Source of the DNA: Candidatus Blochmanniella pennsylvanica str. BPEN
GTDB taxonomy: Bacteria > Pseudomonadota > Gammaproteobacteria > Enterobacterales > Enterobacteriaceae
Assembly: GCF_000011745.1 (NCBI RefSeq)
Contig: NC_007292.1
Location: forward strand, 310,001-374,000
DNA: 64,000 bases
Direction of reading: 5' to 3'
Shown: one piece after another, positions 30,151-43,494 of the stretch
Numbering within the stretch: the stretch's first letter is position 1
Layout: every line of letters begins with the position of its first letter
Notes under the pieces: model-generated
What the model was told of the DNA's origin: nothing
The model's input: the letters and a program-made list of their open reading frames with translations, nothing else
Database searches by the model: none
Translations under genes and position numbers: made by a program

Positions 30151-33100
30151 ATGATAAAACCACGTTTTATTCACTTGCACGTACATAGCGATTACTCCAT
30201 GATTGATGGGTTAGCTACGGTAAATAAATTAATAACAAAAGCAGCATATCTTAAAATGCCCGCGTTAGCTCTTACTGATTTTAACAATTTATTTGGGTTT
30301 ATTAAATTCTATGATGTTGCTTATAAATCAGGAATCAAACCAATTATTGGAGCAGATTTTTTAGTACAAGATCTTATCATGGACAACAAACCCAGCAAAT
30401 TAACATGCTTGGTTACTGATAAACAGGGTTATTATCATTTAATTATGCTAATTTCAAAAGCATATAAAAATAAATGCAATAATGTTGCTCTTATGATTCA
30501 ACGCCATTGGCTTAAAGAATATAACAAAGGTTTAATTCTACTTTCTGGAGGGCGCAACGGAGATATCGGCAGATATTTATTAAGAAATGAAAAATCAAAG
30601 ATAGAACAATGTTTATATTTTTATTCCAAGTATTTTCCAAATAGATATTATCTGGAATTAATACGTACTGGTCGTCAACATGAAGAATCTTATTTACAAT
30701 TAGCGATAGAATTATCAATAGCCAAAGGATTACCGGTAGTAGCTACCAACGATGTACGTTTTATTAATGAAAAAGATTTTTTAGCGCATGAGGTTCGCGT
30801 AGCGATATATGCTGGTACTACATTAAATAATGTTCAACAATTACGTAAATATAGTTCACAACAATTTATGAAAAGTGAACAAGAAATGTGTGAATTATTT
30901 TCTGATGTACCAGAATCTTTAGTAAATAGTGTAGAAATTGCTTACAGATGTAATTTCACCATCGATTTAGGTGGATATTTTTTACCACAATTTCCCACTG
31001 GGTGTAAGTCTGCTAAAGATTTTCTTACTACACACGCAAAAAAAGGATTGGAAGAACGTTTAATTTTGTTATTTCCAAAGACTAAAGAACGTCTTGTTCA
31101 GAGAAAACCGTATGATTTACGATTAAAAAATGAGTTACAAGTAATTAATAATATGAATTTTCCTAGTTATTTTCTCATCGTTATGGAATTTATTAAATGG
31201 GCTAAAAATAACGATATTCCAGTTGGACCTGGAAGAGGTTCTGGAGCTAGTTCACTAGTAGCTTATGTTTTAAAAATTACAGAACTTGATCCATTACAAT
31301 TTGATTTGTTGTTTGAACGTTTTCTTAATCCAGAGCGTATATCTATGCCTGATCTAGATATTGATTTTTGCATGGATCATCGTGATTTAGTAATTGAACA
31401 TGTCTCTAAAACTTACGGATCAGAAGCTGTATCTCAAATTATTACGTTTGGGACTATGGCAGCTAAAGCAGTGATTCGAGATGTAGGACGCGTACTAGGG
31501 CATCCTTATGCGTTGATTAATCGTATCGCTAAATTAATTCCATTAGAATCGGGAATAACATTGAAAAAAGCGTTTTCTATCGAGCCTCAACTTAAATTAC
31601 TTTATGAAAACGACGAAGATATTACAGAGCTCATCGATATGGCCCTGCAATTAGAAGGTATCGTGAGAAATGTAAGCAAACATGCAGGAGGAGTAGTAAT
31701 TGCGCCTATAAAAATTACTGATTTTTCTCCCTTGTATTATGATAACGACAGTATTCATCCAATGACTCAATTTGATAAAGATGACATTGAACGTATTGGC
31801 TTAATAAAATTTGATTTTCTTGGTTTGCGTACATTGACCATTATTAATCATGCATTAAAAATGATTAACAATACGCGCCTGAAACAGGGTCTCACTATTA
31901 TTGATATACACTCCATATCGTTACATGACCAAAAAAGCTTTCATGTACTTCAATCTTCAGAAACTACTGCAATATTTCAATTAGAATCACGCGGTATAAA
32001 AGAATTAATTAAACGTTTAAAACCAGATTGTTTTGAAGATTTGATAGCATTGATTGCGTTATTTCGTCCAGGACCGCTACAGTCAGGTATGGTGGATAAT
32101 TTCATCAATAGAAAACACGGTTATGAAACTATTTCTTATCCTGATGCTAAATGGCAACATGAATCTCTACGTCCAGTATTGGAATCAACTTATGGAATTA
32201 TTTTGTATCAAGAACAAGTTATGCAAATAGCACAAGTACTTGCAGGTTATACACTTGGACAAGCCGATATATTAAGACGTGCTATTGGTAAAAAAAAACC
32301 AGAAGATATGGCTAAACAACGCTCTTTTTTTAATTTAGGTGCTGCAAAAAATGGTATCGATAATACACTATCAATGAAGATATTTGATCTTGTAGAAAAA
32401 TTCGCTGGTTATGGTTTCAATAAATCTCATTCTGCAGCATATGCATTAATATCTTATCAAACATTGTGGTTAAAAACACATTATCCTGCTGAATTTATGG
32501 CGGCAGCATTAAGTTCTGATATGGATAATTTAAATAAAGTAGTATACCTAATAGGTGAATGTCAAAAAATGAAACTTATAATTTCACCCCCAAATATTAA
32601 CACTAGTCAATATCATTTTTATGTTAATGCAAATAAAGAAATTGTTTATGGATTTGGAGCTATAAAAGGAATAGGAAAAACCTCTATAGAATCTATAATA
32701 ACATCTCGTAATAAAGGTGGTAATTTTAAAGAATTATTTGACTTCTGCATTCGTATCGACAGTACAAAAATAAATCATCGTATGATTGAAAAATTAATTC
32801 TTTCCGGAGCCTGTGATTCGTTTGGAATACATCGTTCAAAATTAATGGCATCACTTAATGATGTACTAAAACGTGCTAATCAACATATTAAAAACAAATA
32901 TAGTAAACAAACAGATATATTCGAAATGCGTTTAGATGAATCTAATACTATTGCGATATCTGATCGCGACGACAACACACCACAATGGTCTAATCAGTTA
33001 TTATTAGAAAAAGAAAAAGAAGCTCTTGGATTATATTTAACCAGTCATCCTACTATTCAATATATAAAAACAATAAAACGTTGTGCGTCTAACATCGTTA

Positions 33101-33642
33101 ATATAAAAGATGTTCTGTTAGAAACAGATAATAAAATATTGCATATTTTTGGTTTAATTGTATCAATCCGAACAAAATTAAGTAAGAAAGGAAAACGTGT
33201 TGTATTTTTTATTTTAGAAGATTATTCTGGTCGATTAGAAATAATGATATTTGAAACACTGATTCATAAATATCAACATTGTTTAAAAGAAAATAATTTA
33301 TTGCTTGTTACAGGCGTGATCAATATTGATAAGATACATGGTCATTACAAAATGATTGCACAGAAATTAGAAGATATTAACGACATTCATAAAAAACATA
33401 CACGTAGTTTATCTATCACATTAAAGAGTAAACAAGTTGACAATCAATTGTTAACCAATATTCATTTTTTTTTAGAAAAAAATAAACTTGGAACTTTACC
33501 AGTATATTTTTTTTATCAAAAAAATGGCATTCAAATCAAATTATATTGTGGAAAAAAATGGTATATTACCCTAACTGATCAGTTACTGAGTAATCTACGT
33601 AGTCTTGTTGGGGATGAACAAATCAAATTAGAATTACATTAA
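30151..33642 (+). CDS. dnaE: DNA polymerase III subunit alpha
   Basis: DnaE is the replicative polymerase subunit. It is 1163 residues (E. coli 1160). The N-terminal PHP domain reads [13 protein letters not shown]. The polymerase palm carries two catalytic Asp in [13 protein letters not shown] (near residue 401) and the third in [10 protein letters not shown] (near 555). [24 protein letters not shown] and [17 protein letters not shown] are invariant family blocks. Then come the helix-hairpin-helix and OB domains. A nine-A tract encodes the Lys run in IGKKKPED at 32290-32298. accA follows after 18 bases. Confidence 0.98.
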   Translation: MIKPRFIHLHVHSDYSMIDGLATVNKLITKAAYLKMPALALTDFNNLFGFIKFYDVAYKSGIKPIIGADFLVQDLIMDNKPSKLTCLVTDKQGYYHLIMLISKAYKNKCNNVALMIQRHWLKEYNKGLILLSGGRNGDIGRYLLRNEKSKIEQCLYFYSKYFPNRYYLELIRTGRQHEESYLQLAIELSIAKGLPVVATNDVRFINEKDFLAHEVRVAIYAGTTLNNVQQLRKYSSQQFMKSEQEMCELFSDVPESLVNSVEIAYRCNFTIDLGGYFLPQFPTGCKSAKDFLTTHAKKGLEERLILLFPKTKERLVQRKPYDLRLKNELQVINNMNFPSYFLIVMEFIKWAKNNDIPVGPGRGSGASSLVAYVLKITELDPLQFDLLFERFLNPERISMPDLDIDFCMDHRDLVIEHVSKTYGSEAVSQIITFGTMAAKAVIRDVGRVLGHPYALINRIAKLIPLESGITLKKAFSIEPQLKLLYENDEDITELIDMALQLEGIVRNVSKHAGGVVIAPIKITDFSPLYYDNDSIHPMTQFDKDDIERIGLIKFDFLGLRTLTIINHALKMINNTRLKQGLTIIDIHSISLHDQKSFHVLQSSETTAIFQLESRGIKELIKRLKPDCFEDLIALIALFRPGPLQSGMVDNFINRKHGYETISYPDAKWQHESLRPVLESTYGIILYQEQVMQIAQVLAGYTLGQADILRRAIGKKKPEDMAKQRSFFNLGAAKNGIDNTLSMKIFDLVEKFAGYGFNKSHSAAYALISYQTLWLKTHYPAEFMAAALSSDMDNLNKVVYLIGECQKMKLIISPPNINTSQYHFYVNANKEIVYGFGAIKGIGKTSIESIITSRNKGGNFKELFDFCIRIDSTKINHRMIEKLILSGACDSFGIHRSKLMASLNDVLKRANQHIKNKYSKQTDIFEMRLDESNTIAISDRDDNTPQWSNQLLLEKEKEALGLYLTSHPTIQYIKTIKRCASNIVNIKDVLLETDNKILHIFGLIVSIRTKLSKKGKRVVFFILEDYSGRLEIMIFETLIHKYQHCLKENNLLLVTGVINIDKIHGHYKMIAQKLEDINDIHKKHTRSLSITLKSKQVDNQLLTNIHFFLEKNKLGTLPVYFFYQKNGIQIKLYCGKKWYITLTDQLLSNLRSLVGDEQIKLELH

Positions 33643-33660
33643 TTTAATAACAGGAATTTT

Positions 33661-34620
33661 ATGGGTTTAAATGTTCTTGATTTTGAAAAACCTATCTTAG
33701 ATTTAGAAGAAAAAATTAATTCTTTAACATCGATAGTACACTCAGATAAAAAATCAAAAAAAAATGTTAATGCAGAAATTAATCGTCTTCGTTCTAAAAG
33801 TATTGAACTTACCCAAAAAATATTTTCTAACTTAAATGCCTGGCAAGTTGCTCAATTAGCACGACATCCTAGACGTCCATACACTTTGGATTATATAGAG
33901 CGTATATTTAACGATTTCGATGAATTATCTGGTGATCGAGTATATGCTGATGACAAAGCTATTGTAGGTGGCATAGCGAGACTCAATTCCCGACCAGTCA
34001 TGATTATTGGGCATCAGAAAGGTCGTGACACTAAAGAAAAAATTAAACGAAATTTTGGTATGTCCGCGCCGGAAGGGTATCGAAAAGCATTACGTTTGAT
34101 GAAAATGGCAGAACGATTCAAAATACCACTGATTACTTTTATAGATACTCCAGGCGCTTATCCTGGAGTGGGCGCAGAAAAACGTGGACAATCTGCAGCA
34201 ATCGCTAAAAATTTACGTACAATGTCAATATTAAAAATACCGATTATATGTACCGTAATCGGAGAAGGGGGTTCCGGAGGGGCTTTAGCAATCAGCGTTG
34301 GCGATAAAGTTAATATGTTGGAATATAGTACATATTCTGTAATTTCTCCAGAAGGATGTGCGTCCATTTTATGGAAAAATGTTAAAAAAGCTCCTATAGC
34401 TGCCGAAGCAATGGGTATTACTGCTTATCGATTGAAAGAACTGAATCTAATTGATAGTGTGATTTCTGAACCATTAGGCGGAGCACATAGAGATATATTA
34501 ACTACATCTATTTCATTAAAAACACAATTATTATTAGATTTGACCGAATTAGATTCTTTTGATGAAAAAGAATTGTTAAATCGACGATATCAAAGATTGA
34601 TGCATTATGGATATTGTTAA
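33661..34620 (+). CDS. accA: Acetyl-CoA carboxylase carboxyltransferase subunit alpha
   Basis: AccA with AccD transfers the carboxyl group from carboxybiotin to acetyl-CoA, making malonyl-CoA for fatty-acid synthesis. It is 319 residues, the same as E. coli. [52 protein letters not shown] and [11 protein letters not shown] are diagnostic. It ends the 4-minute cluster. The partner genes accB and accC lie at 39-41 kb and accD is not in the window. ldcC and yaeR, which follow accA in E. coli, are absent. Confidence 0.98.
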   Translation: MGLNVLDFEKPILDLEEKINSLTSIVHSDKKSKKNVNAEINRLRSKSIELTQKIFSNLNAWQVAQLARHPRRPYTLDYIERIFNDFDELSGDRVYADDKAIVGGIARLNSRPVMIIGHQKGRDTKEKIKRNFGMSAPEGYRKALRLMKMAERFKIPLITFIDTPGAYPGVGAEKRGQSAAIAKNLRTMSILKIPIICTVIGEGGSGGALAISVGDKVNMLEYSTYSVISPEGCASILWKNVKKAPIAAEAMGITAYRLKELNLIDSVISEPLGGAHRDILTTSISLKTQLLLDLTELDSFDEKELLNRRYQRLMHYGYC

Positions 34621-34775
34621 TCTTGAATTAATATATATATATATTCTTTTTTTAAAATAATTGATTTATTATATAAATAATGTAAGTTCATTAATAATAT
34701 ATTAAATATTAATATAATCATTATTATTTAATATTTAAATCGTCATGACTTTATATTTACTACATTAGTAAAAAT

Positions 34776-36308
34776 ATGATCACAACCAATACATCGTCAG
34801 AAAATTGGGATTTATATCGTAAAGTAACACATTGTCTTGTCGGACATACAAGATTAGTGTTGTCTTATAGTGGAGGACTGGATTCCACAGTACTTTTAGA
34901 TATTTTAACAAGATTAAAAAATAATTCTGATCATTTCACATCATCTCCGTTCATGTTGCGCGCAATCTATGTACACCATGGTATTAGTAATTATTCGGAT
35001 GAATGGGCTAGTCATTGTTTTAATCAATGTAAAATACGGGGCATACCTTTTTCAGTAATTCATATCAATTGCTATAATGCAGAAAATAAACAACGCAATA
35101 TAGAAGCATTAGCACGAAATCTTCGTTATAAAAAATTATACAATCGTTTAAATTCAAAAGAAATACTTTTGACCGCGCATCACATGAATGATCAAGTAGA
35201 AAGTTTATTCCTTGCACTAAAGAGAGGGAGTGGTCCATCTGGACTATCTGGAATGAGTAAAAATGCATTATATGCTAATAAATACAGGTTATTAAGACCT
35301 TTATTGGATTGCTCTCGTGAACAATTAGAAATGTATGCTTATAAAAAAAAACTTGTTTGGATAGAAGACGATACGAATACAGATACACGTTTTGATCGTA
35401 ATTTTTTACGCATAAAAATTTTGCCATCAATATATCAACGTTGGCCTTGTTTTAATCAAGTAGTTGCGCGTACTGCGCAACTATGCAGAGATCAAGAAAA
35501 TTTATTAAATGAATTGTTGTCAGAATCTTTTCAAAAATTAATTGATGAATCAGATGGTTCTTTACTATTTATCCCATTATTTCAATACAGCATACCAAAA
35601 AGACAAGCTTTACTACGTCGTTGGCTATTGCATTTTTCTATGAAGATGCCTTCCTATCAACTTATAAATCGTATTTGGAAAGAAGTAGTATTAAGTCGGA
35701 AAGATGCAACCCCAATACTACAATTAGATAAATACCTATGTCGTCGTTTTCGTGAAAAGTTGTATATTTTACCTGTAAATATGAGATGTTCTTTAAATAG
35801 AATTGAATTATCATGGAACATCATACATAATGTATTTATACTACCATATAATTTAGGTAAATTAATATACCAACCATTAAGTATTAACGAACATGTTCCT
35901 AAAAATCCATTTGATCTGCATTTAAACATAAATTCTTCATTAAACACGTCTCATGATGTTTTTGAAAAATATAAAAAAGTTTTAACGCATTGTTTTGTTC
36001 GATCCCCAAAATCTGATGAAAAAATATCAATTATTTTTGGAAATATAGATGGGTTATTATATATTTTAGGAAGAAATCATGGTCGACATTTAAAAAAAAT
36101 TTGGCAGGAATTAGGCGTACCTCCATGGCTAAGAAGTCGTATTCCTTTGCTTTTTTACAATAAAACATTAATTACTGCCATAGGAGTATTCATTACTCAC
36201 AATGGCAAAATTATAAGTAAAGAGAATACGTTATGGAAAATATCTTGGTTACAAGATATTATATCTTATAAAATATTTAAAAATAGCGTTCGTTATCATT
36301 TAGAATGA
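34776..36308 (+). CDS. tilS: tRNA(Ile)-lysidine synthase
   Basis: TilS attaches lysine to C34 of the CAU-anticodon tRNA-Ile so that it reads AUA, a codon that is very frequent in AT-rich genomes. It is 510 residues against 432 in E. coli. The PP-loop SGGLDSTVLL is near residue 30, and GSGPSGLSGM, ARTAQLC, LGRNHGRHLKKIWQELGVPPWLR and LLFYNKTLI follow the family. The extra length sits mostly in a linker of about 40 residues before LGRNHGR (roughly residues 360-420), plus a few extra N- and C-terminal residues. A nine-A tract lies at 35343-35351. Confidence 0.96.
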   Translation: MITTNTSSENWDLYRKVTHCLVGHTRLVLSYSGGLDSTVLLDILTRLKNNSDHFTSSPFMLRAIYVHHGISNYSDEWASHCFNQCKIRGIPFSVIHINCYNAENKQRNIEALARNLRYKKLYNRLNSKEILLTAHHMNDQVESLFLALKRGSGPSGLSGMSKNALYANKYRLLRPLLDCSREQLEMYAYKKKLVWIEDDTNTDTRFDRNFLRIKILPSIYQRWPCFNQVVARTAQLCRDQENLLNELLSESFQKLIDESDGSLLFIPLFQYSIPKRQALLRRWLLHFSMKMPSYQLINRIWKEVVLSRKDATPILQLDKYLCRRFREKLYILPVNMRCSLNRIELSWNIIHNVFILPYNLGKLIYQPLSINEHVPKNPFDLHLNINSSLNTSHDVFEKYKKVLTHCFVRSPKSDEKISIIFGNIDGLLYILGRNHGRHLKKIWQELGVPPWLRSRIPLLFYNKTLITAIGVFITHNGKIISKENTLWKISWLQDIISYKIFKNSVRYHLE

Positions 36309-36509
36309 TTTTTCATATCTATTAACTAATTAAATAAAATAATTAGCCCTAAAACTATAAGTTTTACAAATTGGTTTATTTATTTAATAAATAATAGCTA
36401 TTTGATATAACTTCAATCAACATAACTATTACATATATATATTCTTTATATATCACTGAAATTTTTTAATATCAACATTATTTTATCAATCCAAATTGAT
36501 TAAAAAATC

Positions 36510-38255
36510 TCATGAAGAAACAATTTTTTCAATCAAATAACGTATTAACATTTCAAGTTTAATTTTTTCTATTTTATTTTTTTTACGATATTTATATTCT
36601 ACCTCTTGATTAGCTAAACTACGATCACTAATAATCAGAATATGTGGTATTCCGATCAAATCTATATCAGCAAACATTGTACCTGGGTATTCTTTACGAT
36701 CATCAATTAATATATCTATTCCTATAACAGATAACAGTTGTGTGTAAATTTTTTCTGCAATATTTCTTACATTAACAGAACGATACATATCAATTGGTAT
36801 GATCGCTAATTTGAATGGTGCGATTACATCCGGCCATAAAATACCATTTTTATCATAATTTTGTTCAATAATCACAGCAATAATACGAGTAATTCCTATA
36901 CCGTAACAACCCATTTCCATTGATAAATTATGTTTATGCTCATTATTTTTTTGTGAATAATTAGTATGCAAGTTTAAGTATTTTTGTCCTAATTGAAATA
37001 TGTGTCCTATTTCAATACAGTTATGAATGGATAAGATATTTTTTTTATTAGTATACGAATTATGATGCAACACTTCATGTAAATCCGCTACTTTTGAAAA
37101 TAGTATATCACGATTCCAATTAACCCCAAAAAAATATTTGCCGCTCATATTAGATCCGGCGACAAAATCGTTCATTTTTGCTACATTATAATCTATAATT
37201 AATGGTATAGACAAGTTAATAGGACCCAACAAATTGGGCTGTGCTCCGGTAATTTTTTGGATTTCTTCTGGCTCGATACAAGATAAAGGGATATGTATTT
37301 GTGGAATCATCGCAATTTTTTTTAAACTAATTTGATGATCAGCTCGAATGACTAATCCTAACAAAGAATAATCATTATTGATATGTTTATTTTTAGCGCG
37401 AACAATTATCGTTTTTACAAATTGGTGTATAGGCAAATTAAACTGATTTATTAATTCTTCTACAGATCTAATATTAGGAGCTGCTATTAATTGCATTGTT
37501 TCTACAGCCGTTTTCGGTTGTATTTTGATAGGAATCACATCATTCGATAACTGGAAGTCAATTAAATTATTATCAGGTATCATAGGAACCGCGATACTAT
37601 CTTCGCCATTTTCAGAATATGCTTGAAACTCATGAGACAATGCCCCCCCGATTTTACCAGGTTCAGCTTGAACAACACAAAAATTTAGTCCAATACGATT
37701 AAAAATAGTGTGATATGTTTGGTACATGTTATTATATGTATTCTGAAGAGATTTCTGATTGATATGAAAAGAATATCCATCTTTCATAATGAATTCTCTA
37801 GCGCGTATTACTCCAGATCGAGGACGGGCTTCATCACGGTATTTAGTATGAATTTGATACACAATTAATGGAAACTGTTTATAAAGCATTGTTTCTTTAC
37901 AAATAATTTCTGACACCATTTCTTCATGAGTTGGTCCTAATACAAATTCCTGATTATTGCGATTTTTAAAACGCAATAATTCTGTTCCATATCCTGTCCA
38001 ACGACCACTTTTTTTCCATAATCTCGCAGGTTGAACTATCGGCATAGCTATTTCAATAGCACCAATTTTACTCATTTCTTCTCGAATAATATTTTCTATT
38101 TTCCGTAATACACGTAATCCAGTGGGTAACCAAGTATAAAGACCAGATGATACTTGACGAATTAAGCCAGCTCGTAACATTAGTTGATGGCTAATTGCTT
38201 TGCAATTCTTAGGCGCCTCTTTAAGAGTAGCTAATAAATATTGACTGGTACGCAT
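36510..38255 (-). CDS. proS: Prolyl-tRNA synthetase
   Basis: ProRS charges tRNA-Pro. It is the bacterial type with an editing insertion domain, 581 residues (E. coli 572). The N-terminus MRTSQYLLATLKEAPKNCKAISHQLMLRAG is diagnostic. Class II motifs 1-3 are seen in IVQPARLWKKSGRW, YRDEARPRSGVIRAREFIMKDGYSFH and MGCYGIGITRI. The insertion domain lies between motifs 2 and 3 (about residues 225-405), with FVKTIIVRAK and FVAGSNMSGKYFFGVNW. It is convergent with tilS, as in E. coli with the intervening genes lost. Confidence 0.97.
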   Translation of the reverse strand: MRTSQYLLATLKEAPKNCKAISHQLMLRAGLIRQVSSGLYTWLPTGLRVLRKIENIIREEMSKIGAIEIAMPIVQPARLWKKSGRWTGYGTELLRFKNRNNQEFVLGPTHEEMVSEIICKETMLYKQFPLIVYQIHTKYRDEARPRSGVIRAREFIMKDGYSFHINQKSLQNTYNNMYQTYHTIFNRIGLNFCVVQAEPGKIGGALSHEFQAYSENGEDSIAVPMIPDNNLIDFQLSNDVIPIKIQPKTAVETMQLIAAPNIRSVEELINQFNLPIHQFVKTIIVRAKNKHINNDYSLLGLVIRADHQISLKKIAMIPQIHIPLSCIEPEEIQKITGAQPNLLGPINLSIPLIIDYNVAKMNDFVAGSNMSGKYFFGVNWNRDILFSKVADLHEVLHHNSYTNKKNILSIHNCIEIGHIFQLGQKYLNLHTNYSQKNNEHKHNLSMEMGCYGIGITRIIAVIIEQNYDKNGILWPDVIAPFKLAIIPIDMYRSVNVRNIAEKIYTQLLSVIGIDILIDDRKEYPGTMFADIDLIGIPHILIISDRSLANQEVEYKYRKKNKIEKIKLEMLIRYLIEKIVSS

Positions 38256-38515
38256 TATTTTTGCCTGATATGAAAAAGTTTATTAGTAATTATAAAAATA
38301 ATAATAATAATCGTCGTTAAAGTATATTTATAATTAAAGAATTAAATTCTTGATTTAATACCACACTATTATAAGCATACATTTAGTAATTTTTTATAAA
38401 ACAATACAGTTATATATTCTAATGTGGTCTTATATATAAATATAATATTGTTCAATAAATTTTCTTATTTTATAGAAAATATCGATACTTTGATAACAAT
38501 AATATTGTTTTTCAT

Positions 38516-38547
38516 TTGACACTAAACTAATGATTATGTGCTATAAT
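38516..38547 (+). promoter_or_regulatory. Candidate promoter of gmhB
   Basis: TTGACA at 38516-38521 and TATAAT at 38542-38547 are both perfect consensus hexamers, and TGCTATAAT forms an extended -10. The spacer is 20 bases, longer than the usual 17, so the extended -10 may carry most of the activity. It would give a leader of about 70 bases before the gmhB GTG. It is one of the few convincing sigma-70 signals in this AT-rich window. Confidence 0.45.
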
Positions 38548-38624
38548 GTAATATTAATTTTTATTGTTAATACTATTTAATAAAATAAACATTTACAATT
38601 ATAACAATAAATACAAGGCTCATC

Positions 38625-39209
38625 GTGAATAATGCTATATTTATGGACCGAGATGGCACTATTAATATTGATAAAAACTATGTGCATAATATTAATAATT
38701 TTTTTTTCATTGATAATGTCATAGATGCAATGGTAACTTTGAAAGAAATGAATTTCTTTTTAATCATAGTTACTAATCAATCTGGAATAGCACGAGGTTT
38801 ATTTACTCAAAATGACTTCCTATTGCTAACAAAATGGATGATTGCTTATTTGGGGATGTATTACCATGTGTATATAGATGCAATTTATTTTTGTCCACAT
38901 CATACACAAGGAATAATGAAAAAATTTCAACGAGCTTGTTTGTGTCGCAAACCTAACCCGGGAATGTTATTAGATGCAAAAAAACGTTTTAACATTAACA
39001 TGATTACTTCTTATATGGTAGGAGATACTGAAGATGATATGTTGGCAGGCCAATTAGCAGGCGTTGGAACTAAAGTGTTAGTATGTAGCGGTAAAAAAAT
39101 AACAAAAAAAACCAAAAAAACAGCAAACTGGGTCATAGAAAGTTTAGCATTTTTACCAAATATGATAAGAACACAACATGGTTATACAAAATATACAAAT
39201 GTTTTTTAA
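38625..39209 (+). CDS. gmhB: D-glycero-beta-D-manno-heptose 1,7-bisphosphate 7-phosphatase
   Basis: GmhB removes the 7-phosphate from heptose bisphosphate on the way to ADP-heptose for the LPS inner core. It is 194 residues (E. coli 191), a HAD-family phosphatase. The nucleophile motif FMDRDGTIN is at residues 6-14, followed by IVTNQSGIARG and MVGDTEDDMLAG. The zinc-binding Cys/His set is in FCPHHTQG and CLCRKPNPGML. The start is GTG with AAGG eight bases upstream. It shows that a heptose-containing LPS core is still made. Confidence 0.96.
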   Translation: MNNAIFMDRDGTINIDKNYVHNINNFFFIDNVIDAMVTLKEMNFFLIIVTNQSGIARGLFTQNDFLLLTKWMIAYLGMYYHVYIDAIYFCPHHTQGIMKKFQRACLCRKPNPGMLLDAKKRFNINMITSYMVGDTEDDMLAGQLAGVGTKVLVCSGKKITKKTKKTANWVIESLAFLPNMIRTQHGYTKYTNVF

Positions 39210-39343
39210 TGTTTATTTTATTAAATTAGTAGTACAAATTACATGTTATAATTTTAATACTTAAGAAGCTATATTATTCCCTTAATTAAAGATCAACAAT
39301 CACTTTTATGTGAAAATATATATATGTTTTATTTTCTAATTAT

Positions 39344-40699
39344 TTAGATATTAAGTTTGTTTTCTAAATAATGAATATTAATTCCATTACCTTTTTGAAA
39401 GGTCTCATCGGTTACAATTTTTAATTGTAATTCGATATTGGTATTTATTCCATCAATAATTAACTCTGATAACGCGTTTTTCATACGAGCAATAGCTATA
39501 TCACGTGTTTCCCCAAAACAAATTAATTTTCCTATCATTGCATCATAATAAGGAGGCACCGAGTAGCCAGAATAAATATGAGATTCCCAACGCACACCTA
39601 ATCCTCCGGGAGCGTGGAACCTAGTAATACATCCTGAACTAGGTATAAAGTTATGAGGATCTTCAGCATTAATGCGGCATTCTATAGCGTGTCCTTCAGA
39701 TTTAATTGAATCTTGTGTAATGTTTAACGTATATCCAGAAGCAATTTTTAGCTGCTCTCTAATGAGATCTATTCCGGTAATCATTTCTGTAATAGGATGT
39801 TCCACTTGAATACGAGTATTCATTTCAATGAAAAAGAATTCATTATTCTCATATAAAAATTCAAATGTACCGACCCCACGATATCCAATTTTATAACAAA
39901 TTTTTACACAACTTTCTCCTATATGTTTCCACATTGCAGAGCTAATACCTAACGCAGGACTCTCCTCTACTATCTTTTGATGTTTTCTTTGTACAGAACA
40001 ATCACGTTCTGTCAAATAAATTATATTGCCTTTTCCATCAGATAACACTTGTATTTCTATATGCCTAGGATGTGCCAAGTATTGTTCTGCATAAATAGTA
40101 TCATCATTAAACGTGTTTTTTGCTTCTGCTCGTATCATGCGTATAGCATCTTGTAAATCTGATTCTTTTTTAACTACACACATGCCACGCCCTCCTCCTC
40201 CATGAGCAGATTTTATGATAATTGGATAATTAATGTGTAAATTTTGACATGAAAAATTATAAATTTTATTATTTATGTTTTTATTCAGTTTATAATCCCA
40301 ACCAGGAACAGTCATTATTCCTGATTCTTTCATAATAGCTATAGCAGATATTTTATTTCCCATTAAACGAATAGTTTCTGACCGCGGTCCAATAAAAACA
40401 AAACCGGAACGTTCAACTTGTTCTGCAAAGTCAGCGTTTTCTGATAAAAATCCATAACCAGGATGAATTCCTGATGATCCAGTAATTTCTGCAGCTGAAA
40501 TAATAGCTGGAATATTTAAATAACTATGTATTGCAGGGGGAGGTCCTATACAAACAGTTTCATCGGCCAACAACACGTGTTTCAGATCACGATCTATGGT
40601 TGAATGCACAGCCACTGTTTGTATCCCTAATTCTTTACATGCGCGCAAAATGCGCAAAGCTATCTCTCCTCTATTTGCAATGACAATTTTTTCTAACAT
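39344..40699 (-). CDS. accC: Acetyl-CoA carboxylase, biotin carboxylase subunit
   Basis: AccC carboxylates biotin on AccB using ATP and bicarbonate. The ATG at 40699 gives 451 residues (E. coli 449) starting [18 protein letters not shown] and lies 11 bases after the accB stop. An in-frame ATG at 40762 inside accB is less likely. ATP-grasp features are HGGGGRGM, the metal and active-site region [13 protein letters not shown] and ECRINAEDP. It forms an operon aroQ-accB-accC on the minus strand. Confidence 0.98.
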   Translation of the reverse strand: MLEKIVIANRGEIALRILRACKELGIQTVAVHSTIDRDLKHVLLADETVCIGPPPAIHSYLNIPAIISAAEITGSSGIHPGYGFLSENADFAEQVERSGFVFIGPRSETIRLMGNKISAIAIMKESGIMTVPGWDYKLNKNINNKIYNFSCQNLHINYPIIIKSAHGGGGRGMCVVKKESDLQDAIRMIRAEAKNTFNDDTIYAEQYLAHPRHIEIQVLSDGKGNIIYLTERDCSVQRKHQKIVEESPALGISSAMWKHIGESCVKICYKIGYRGVGTFEFLYENNEFFFIEMNTRIQVEHPITEMITGIDLIREQLKIASGYTLNITQDSIKSEGHAIECRINAEDPHNFIPSSGCITRFHAPGGLGVRWESHIYSGYSVPPYYDAMIGKLICFGETRDIAIARMKNALSELIIDGINTNIELQLKIVTDETFQKGNGINIHYLENKLNI

Positions 40700-40709
40700 T
40701 CTGTTCTCG

Positions 40710-41162
40710 TTATTCGATGATAAGTAATGGCTCATTAAATTCGACCGGTTGACCGTTATCAATCAAAATTGCTTTGATTACACCTGATTTATCTGATTGA
40801 ATTTGGTTCATCACTTTCATAGCTTCAACAATACATAAAGTATCGCCAACTTCAACCGTTTGACCTACTGATACAAATGGATTAGAATCTGAACTAGAAG
40901 CAATGTAAAAAATGCCTACCATTGGAGAACGTATAACATGCCCATTATCTATTAATTTAACATTTTCATAACGTGTTTCTGTATTTGAAATACAGACTGG
41001 TGTTTCCGATTCTTTCTTTGTAGGCAACCGGGTTGAGTCAGATGGTGTTTTAGATGTAGAACGAGTAATACGTACTATTTTATTTCCTTCAGAAATTTCT
41101 AATTTAGATATATTTGATTCTTCAATCAATGTAATTAATTTTTTTATTTTACGAATATCCAT
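40710..41162 (-). CDS. accB: Biotin carboxyl carrier protein of acetyl-CoA carboxylase
   Basis: AccB carries biotin between AccC and the AccAD carboxyltransferase. It is 150 residues (E. coli 156). The N-terminus [23 protein letters not shown] is the typical helical region, followed by a flexible Ser/Thr/Pro-rich linker (residues 30-70). The biotinyl domain carries EAMKVMN with Lys116 as the biotinylated residue. The thumb region ([16 protein letters not shown]) is present. It lies between aroQ and accC. Confidence 0.98.
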   Translation of the reverse strand: MDIRKIKKLITLIEESNISKLEISEGNKIVRITRSTSKTPSDSTRLPTKKESETPVCISNTETRYENVKLIDNGHVIRSPMVGIFYIASSSDSNPFVSVGQTVEVGDTLCIVEAMKVMNQIQSDKSGVIKAILIDNGQPVEFNEPLLIIE

Positions 41163-41183
41163 AACAAAACCTATGTGTATCTA

Positions 41184-41642
41184 TCACTTATTAATCTTTT
41201 TGGATAAATATTTATGCGCCATATGTAAAGCACAATGATATCCGTATACTCCAAACCCACAAATAACACCAAGTGCAATATCAGACAAATACGAATGATA
41301 TCGAAATTTTTCTCGAATATGTATATTAGAAAGATGAACTTCGATAAAAGCGATGTTCACGGATAAAAATGCATCTCGTAGCGCTATGCTAGTATGAGTA
41401 AAAGCTGCGGGGTTAATTATGATGAAATCCGAATTTTTGTAACTTTTATGTATACATTCAATCAATTCATGTTCTGCATTGGATTGAAAGTGATCCATAT
41501 GTATACCTAAGGACTCAGAGGTTTTATACAAATTTGCAACAACATCAGATAAAGCCTCATATCCATATATATGTGGTTCACGTATGCCTAACAAATTTAA
41601 ATTAGGTCCATTTATCAATAAAATACGAAATGTATTTACCAT
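41184..41642 (-). CDS. aroQ: 3-dehydroquinate dehydratase, type II
   Basis: AroQ converts 3-dehydroquinate to 3-dehydroshikimate in aromatic amino-acid synthesis. It is the small dodecameric type II enzyme, unrelated to the type I AroD of E. coli K-12. Conserved are [20 protein letters not shown] with the catalytic Tyr and Arg, [15 protein letters not shown], and [18 protein letters not shown] with the catalytic His. The ATG at 41642 gives about 152 residues; an in-frame TTG at 41651 with GAGGA just upstream is an equally possible start. It stands directly before accB, an arrangement known in many gammaproteobacteria such as Yersinia and Pseudomonas. Confidence 0.96.
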
Positions 41643-41651
41643 GATATTCAA

Positions 41652-43374
<1,723 letters not shown>

Positions 43375-43494
43375 TTTTTTTAAAGCGCTATAGAATAATT
43401 TTTATAATTTTAAGTTGATAAAATCATATAAATTAAAATGAATTCCTTTTGTAATATATATTAATTAATATTTTTAAACTCAAGGTATCTTTCC

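Noticed and set aside
34630-34644. AT dinucleotide run after accA
   Set aside because: Simple low-complexity sequence with no hairpin followed by T-tract; nothing supports a function.
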